Source of the DNA: Cardinalis cardinalis
Taxonomy: Eukaryota; Chordata; Aves; Passeriformes; Cardinalidae
Assembly (NCBI GenBank): GCA_014549065.1
Contig: JACDOX010000153.1
Coordinates: 1,517,408-1,581,407, forward strand
Length of the DNA stretch: 64,000 nt
Reading direction: 5' to 3'
Both the position numbers and the translations under genes were made by a program. The notes under the pieces were generated by a model that made no database searches, was not told the origin of the DNA, and saw nothing but the letters and a program-made list of their open reading frames with translations. Below, one piece after another: positions 57,611-64,000 of the stretch (the first letter of the stretch is position 1; every line of letters starts with the position of its first letter).

Positions 57611-60600
57611 AATGATAAAAAAATTTAAGTCATTTTTTTATTCTCCAGTGTTGGCACAAATGCTGTTATGACTTCAGCATATTTTGTAGCCCTGTCTAAG
57701 TAGCATCTTCATTAAAAATCTTTCTGTTGGGTCTGGTATTAATTATATGGCCATTTTTCANAATTCTGAGGTAAAAGGGAGCTTGTGAGTAGGCTCAAGT
57801 GCATTAAGCTGTTTAAACTTTGCTTGTTCCTTGACTATGATTGTGGACGTATACTTACATCACACATTGACTTTACTGAAGATTTCCATTTAATTTGGGA
57901 TTCACATTGATTTCTACTGTGATATTTCAACTACTTCTCTAGTGCTACTTTTATTCCTGGTAGGTGAAAAAGTTGACATTTTCTTGAACATTTTTTTTTC
58001 TTCAAGGAGCAATTCAATTTGCCATTTAAAGTGGTTTTGTTTTGTATCCAGTCATTTTAGGCTTTCTGCTTTTTCAAATATTGTTTTCTGTCCGCTTGGA
58101 TCTGGAGACATCGTATAAAGGAATTTCCCTTTCATTGAGATGCAAGTTCCAATAAATACCTGAATATTTGATATAAAGAAATTCAGGCGTCTTTCATCAG
58201 TGGTTTTTTTTACCTTTTTTTTTTTTTCTTTTTTGTCTGAGAGGACTAATATTTTCAAATAAATCTCGAGGGAGCTCTTGAAAAGTTGGTTTCAAGTGTG
58301 TCCTCTCTGCCAAGTAGTTTATTTTCCTGGTTAGATGAATAGCTATGCACAGTAAAAATAAGCTTATATTACTTGCACACTTTAAAGAGAGCTTCTGGTT
58401 AGTCAAAGCTTGTTTCCAGTGACTATATAATTTCTTAAGTGGGAAGAAAAAGGCCTTGATCTTTGTGACAGGACAACTTTTACAAAAAACTTTGACTAAG
58501 ATGTGAAATGAATGTTTTAAGTCATTAAAAAGTAATAGACTAAAAGACATTTTGCAAAGGAAATGTAAGATAATACTGTAGTGCCACCACATTGCTTAGT
58601 AACAATCACAGAATTATTGGTTCTGGGTTCTCCAGATGGATGTAGAAATGAAAAAAGAGCAAATGCCTGTAAAAACATGNCCCACAGTAGTGGATGTGCT
58701 TCTCCCATTACATGGAGCCTTTGGCTGTCTACATCTAGAAGTACCTTGAAATGCCATTGTATTGAGCCAATGGCTTTACAGGAAAGAAGAATTGCAATTG
58801 ATTAATGCCATTTTGGACTGAAGCTCCTTCATTTCTTTCTTGTAACTGACTGCACCATGATCCAAGCAATATAATTCAGTAAATAAGGGAGTACAGTACA
58901 GTTACAAAGACCATCCCAACTGAATATTTTCTTATGAAATTAAAATACCTCACCATCAATGACTGTTGGCTGTATATTTTTACTTCTGTATCAACTGGAG
59001 AGAAAGATAATTATTTACCTAGTTTGTTCAAATGTTTAGTCAATGAGGTTTTGGAAAGTTACTAATGAATTAGAGAAGCCAGTATTCTCGTTTGCAAGTG
59101 TTAAAGGAGGCTATTATGTGCCCCATTGGGAATATGCTGCACCATTTAATGTCTGCAAAAGGTTTTTCATGCCATCAGACATCACCAGTTTCTTAATCCA
59201 GGGTTATGGAATGAAGCAGAAACAGCTGTTGTTACCTGCTGAGGTATCTTGATGTTTAGGACTGGGACCAGCCAGTTACTCTGGATTTTTTTTAATTCAG
59301 TTTAACCAGATCTTAAAAATATTTTAATTTTATCTAAAAGATAATGATTTGCAGTATTTGCAGTAAAAGACATAGTACAAAGTTTAATGAGAAGANTGAA
59401 TGCAAGTAAAAGGAGTAAGCCCACATAATTTTGCTTAGCATAAATGTTAGTTCAAGGGTTACTTTTATCCCCATGGCCTCTGACACTGGCTGTATTCAAG
59501 CTAAAATGTCTCTTTTTCCCCAGATTATGGATGTTTGTAGAAGACAGTCAAGATTTGGGGCGTGTCCTTTTTATCTGCATAGTCAATGTTCATCTTTCAT
59601 GAAAGACAGGAGAAAGAGGATAGAAAAGTAGATNGTTTATTTTCAGACAGTCTTATACCTCTAGTCCTTCAGTGTTCATCAGTCCTATTAATTCTGATCA
59701 TTGCTGTTTGTCCTGTTNTAGAGATCTTCACATTTAATTAGCCCAGCTGAACAAATCACATCCTTCCAGCCAGACTGGCTTTCATGCAAGTGGACTCTGG
59801 ATGTTGACAATTAGGCGTTTGTTGTCTAGATTACTTTTTTGGAGCAAAGGAAAGAAACAGGCATTTGTAGCGTGTGACTCACATGGTCTATTTTAGACAT
59901 CTGTGTACACTCAAGGGGGAAGAGCAACATGCTAGAGACACCCATTTGTCTCCATCAACTATAAAAGAAACCTTGCCATCCTGCACGGATTTAGGGACTG
60001 TCAGCCTTAGGTGGGGTGACTCTCATCCTTAAGGACTGTCCTTTTACTAGGCTAGGTTTTTACCCAGCCAGCGATTCATGATGAAGTCCTCATCTTGCAG
60101 AGCTGGGAAATTTCCATGTCCCAGAGAAAAACTTCTTATTCTCCCTCTTTGCTTACCCAGCAATTACAGTGTAGCCGTACATTATGTAGCTGGAACTGTG
60201 TGTGTAACTCACGGGAGAGCTCCTGTTCAGGAACAATCATGGAAGGGACCCCTCAGTGCTAGCATTAACTGCTTTGGGGGGTTTTGGCTCTTTTTCATGG
60301 CATTGGAGTAAAGGCAATGAAAATGTGCCNTGCAAGACCTGAGGCACAGACAGGACTTCCCAGCACTGCTCTTCTCCGTGATCTCCTACAGTTTCAGGAC
60401 TTTGCCAGCATTCCACTTGCACCTGCAAATGTTCCCACAGCAAAGGGAAAGAAATTGAGGTAATCTGTATGGAAACTCAAACAAAGCAAAGCTTTCCCAG
60501 AAACAGTGTTTGCAGTTAGTAGAACACTGCAGCTGCTCCAGAACTGTTGTAATGGTGGACAACCGTAGAAGGGAGGGAGCTTTTAGAAACATCCTTAGGG

Positions 60601-63600
60601 TCTGAGTATGAGCATCTTAGTACACTTTCATTTAAGCTGAACCTAAATGTGTGTGCTCACATTCAGTGATGAACTGATGCTGGCTTAAGGCACCTAGAGC
60701 CTCATGCAGAATATCACATTAAATGAAGCACTGGTGTAGGGTGCTGGTAAGATTTCTCTCCAAAAACATCATCAAGGTTAACTTTGTCCCAGCAGACTTT
60801 CTTTGAGGTTCCCATCACTTCAGCTTTATAAAGCATCAGGTGTTTGATCTGCATTTAGCATAAAACCAGCATGAAGTCATAATGTCAGCATAAGGAGTTT
60901 ATTGTACTGAGCTTTGGGAAATGTGGAAAAAAAAAAGTGAATACGTCCACACCTGACCTGCTGTAAAATTTTATTATATTGGATGACCTGCCAGAGGACA
61001 GATCTGATCTTATTGTCTGTGGAGCTTGGATTTTATGCCACTATACTTCTGTGAACTTACCTACTTATTCCGAGGAGCATAAAGAGATAGTGATAATAAA
61101 CCACCTAGTGAAGCTATTAGGATGACAAAGGTGTTTGTGTTGCAGCTGCAGTAGTATTTTCTTCCTCAAAGGAAAGCTAAATAAAGTTTTTTGATTCCTG
61201 GCAGAAATAACAAAAAGGGGGCATTCTGATTGTAATTCAAACAAAAAGAAAAAAAATCATTTTAATAAAACAAGAGTGTTAGTGGTTGATTTATTCATTT
61301 TTAGTTCTATATTTCATAGTAGAAAAAGAATCAAGAAAAAGTAGACATACTGAGTATTTAGTACCCCTTTGTGATTCAAACAATATTCCAATTTCTTGCT
61401 GGTGTAGATTTCATTAATTAAAAAATCTGGTAATATTCTCAATATCCTGGTTATTCATCTGTGTTACAAAGCGCACTAGGGTTTTGGTTTTGAAAGCTAA
61501 AATATAGCAAGTTGTTAATGGAATTTATATTTGTGCTCCCAAGAGTTTTACGTGAAGTCTTGAGGTTAACCACAATCCCTGGCGAGAATTCTCTTTCTTA
61601 TTAAAGCTGACCTGGACAGGACTTGCTTTCAAGCCACACTGAAATTGTCTTGAGAAAAGGAGACAGCACACATTCTTCTTGTCCCCCTGCCTCTGGCCAG
61701 CCCAGCATAGCACTACATCTTAGTCATTAGCAAGGGAGGGAAAGAAACCAGTACTTCCCAGTTCTGGAAAAGAAAACCACTAAAGAAAAAATACTTACTA
61801 GGTTCCACAAACTAATAATGAAAGGTTTGCTTGATCACCAAGTTACTCCTGACCTTGTGAACTGGAAAATATTTTCTGTTGTCCTTGGGTAAGTTTTGTC
61901 AGTGGATTGTCTCAGGGTTTCTTGGGATGCATGAAGCAACTTAAAAAGTGAGTTGCTTGGATTTTAAAACTTTTATTTATTCAATACACTTCAGTTTGCT
62001 AATTATTTAGCCCAAGCAGAAGCAATTAGCTGCCAGTAAAACATTAGCAATAAACTTTCCATGATATTCCCTTTACAGAGTTAGCACCTGCATAAAATTC
62101 TTGTTCTAAATCACCAACCTGGATCTGTCTCAGTCTTTACATTATTAAAGTAGGAAAAGTGGTAGAGAAAATTTAATCAATATACACAACTCCCCTCCTA
62201 AAAAAATTAAATTATGTGTTATTTGCATACATCTTTTCTATCAAATTGATATTTTAAGGTACATTTATTTTTGCATTTACCTGGCTTGAAGTTACTAAAA
62301 CTGTTTTATAAGTCCAAAGCTGAGATTTCCTAAGTAAAAACCTTCCTGCTAAATACAGGTTTTCTTGCTAAATTTGAAACTGAATTCTTATGGTAAAATA
62401 GATGAAGTTATTTGAAATTGGATGTATAGTGTAATTATTGTACTCTTTTTTAATGAAGATGAAAAAAAAAGAATACTGATGGAATACTTTATCTAACTCT
62501 GTGCAGTGCCAGCTACTTTGTAACTGCTATCAAAGTTTAGGAAAAAGAGATGAGCTTCTTTCTAAAGAGATGTTGAGAAGAATCGAAGTACTTAGGAAAG
62601 GATTGAAGATGAAAAAGAACATAAGGTTTGCGTGCAGCTTTTAATGGTGATAGCTGATTTTCTGACAGAACTTTAAAAAACTTATACATAATCNTGTGCT
62701 ATTTTTGGAGAATTATAAGAATCAAATAAATCTGTCAGGAAGCCAGATAAGTACTTGAACACAGAATTATCACCCTGGTAACTTACATCAGCTGTAGAAG
62801 ATGATTTGAACTGTCTTGCTGGTCGATTTTAAAGCAGTGTGAAATATATCCAGTCCCTGGCCATATGGCATGCATCCACCTTCCAGCATGAAAGCCAGTA
62901 TGTGGCACTAATGTGTATTTCAGAGGCAAACTAACTTCCAAATGGCTGAAGGATACCAGCCAGCTGCCTGCATGGACAGAGAGAGAAACCAAACTGCAAG
63001 GGGAGAACGCTGCTGAAACCCTTGAAGCCTCCTGTGCCTTTGCACCAACCGTTTGCCTTATAGAGCTCTGAGCAAAACCAAACAGGAGAGATCATAGACC
63101 TCTTGCACTGCCAAATATTTGGTGGTGTCCGGGAGCTTGAGGGTTGAACTGGGAGACCTGTGTGGTATGTGAGAGGGCTGGAAAGGGTTGTTTCAAGTCG
63201 GGAGGCAGTGACAGCACTGCTGGATCTCAGTAGCCTGCTGAGGTGCCAGACAACCTCTTCCTAGGAGGTTAAAAAGGACGAGTGGAGTGATCCAGCTGCT
63301 AGGTCAGGTGAAGTACGAACTCCTTAATTACAGTGCTTACCAAAAGGAAGGGAAAACACTCACTGGAGTGTGCTAAAGCAGAGTTTTATTTTCTACTTTC
63401 AAACATACCCTCCAATCTTTAAAAGTTCACTGTGATAGTTTTCCTTTTTGCATCCTGTACTTTAGAAGGGGGAAAACACTTTTTGTCTAGGCATTAGAAA
63501 TCCTCCTAATGCTGTCCGAAGGTGGCCTGGGGCAATAAAGCAATCTTTGATAGTTTTTTATTTGACAGACTTTTAACTTACTTAAATACAACTGGAGNGT

Positions 63601-64000
63601 ATGTTGTGAAGTACTGTCCTTTAGGCAGTTTTTGCTTGTTCCTTGCACCCAGGTCTTTGTTTCTTGTAGTAATTGTGGTGATCAAGTCCTTGAGATGCCT
63701 TTCCCCCATGGGGTCATAATGTCTGGAGTGAAAGAAATATGTGCTGGTTTGCTGCAACAGTACCAATCAGACCAGTTCCAAAAAAACCTGTTACAAATTT
63801 TGCTTTCGGCTGCTGTTGCTGTTCCCTGGCCAGAAACCCTACTCATTCAAGAGGCTGCTCTTTTTCCCCTTTTCCCTCTACTTCCCTGGCTTAGTCCTGT
63901 GACTTTCTCCTCTCCTCCTCCTCGTCCTCCCTCTTTTCTGAAACTCATTGTTCTTAGATTGAAAGCAGACACCGAAACCACTACAAACTTTTCTTTGGTT
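57611..64000 (+). other. NT5DC1 intron, unannotated right end of window
   Basis: About 6.4 kb of intronic DNA with no recognised exon. I looked for the segments that should follow in NT5DC1 (after SAFK, and the regions around the HSDYCR and YFGDSMHSD blocks) and did not see them. Homopolymer T tracts occur at about 58204-58230. Open frames of 60-131 codons have no recognisable domains. The last few hundred bases are less AT-rich with CT-rich tracts (63880-63935). Confidence 0.5.

Noticed and set aside
58600..58640. CACAGAATTATTGGTTCTGG resembling a reverse CR1 tail
   Set aside because: Only about 20 bp of weak similarity with no neighbouring CR1 sequence.
1..64000. tRNA, rRNA, CRISPR, operon or integrase/attachment signals
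   Set aside because: No intact tRNA-like B box with matching A box, no spaced direct-repeat arrays other than microsatellites, and the gene structure is plainly that of a vertebrate nuclear genome.

Overview
This is a vertebrate, almost certainly avian, nuclear genome window. The evidence is spliced genes with long AT-rich introns, several CR1 LINE copies in the form typical of birds (3' ends carrying the ATTCTGTG/ATTCTATG tail repeat), and a type X collagen that I recall as being very close to the chicken protein. The exact species cannot be read from the sequence. Isolated single n characters occur throughout and look like ambiguous or polymorphic base calls rather than assembly gaps.

Two protein-coding genes are supported. 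(1) On the + strand, the left 8 kb carries four consecutive internal coding exons of NT5DC1 (632-703, 2228-2334, 3984-4063, 7768-7849). NT5DC1 is a HAD-superfamily 5'-nucleotidase-domain protein. The start of the gene lies to the left of the window and the rest to the right. I found no further NT5DC1 exon up to 64000, so the intron after 7849 appears to exceed 56 kb. (2) On the - strand, nested inside that intron, is a complete COL10A1 gene (collagen alpha-1(X)). It has a non-coding exon 1 (about 21045-21135) behind a TATA-like box, exon 2 with the start codon (20249-20402), and one large exon 3 (13737-15622) holding the triple helix and the C1q-like NC1 domain. The two coding parts join in frame to exactly 674 codons plus stop. 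The antisense nesting of COL10A1 in NT5DC1 is a known vertebrate arrangement (human 6q22).

From about 21.3 kb to the end, the window is NT5DC1 intron: AT-rich non-coding DNA with scattered repeats. The best preserved is a 5'-truncated CR1 at 34021-35005 (- strand) with a 300-codon open reverse-transcriptase C-terminal segment. Older CR1 pieces lie near 27855, 46040, 53915, 56250 and 57340. MIR-like tRNA-derived SINE remnants lie near 7555, 9497 and 50730. There is a TGGA tetranucleotide array with a 12-bp higher-order pattern (11797-11918), a TA/TG-rich microsatellite (about 16695-16806), and several clean inverted repeats.

I see no RNA genes, CRISPR arrays or operons, and no clearly new biological system. 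The most curious unexplained items are a two-part 70-nt hairpin at 27591-27660, interleaved inverted repeats just after the last NT5DC1 exon (7889-7927), a nested double palindrome at 30456-30495, a hairpin of two AP-1-like sites at 45363-45425, and an LTR-like stretch with a 25-bp tandem duplication at about 49420-49730.
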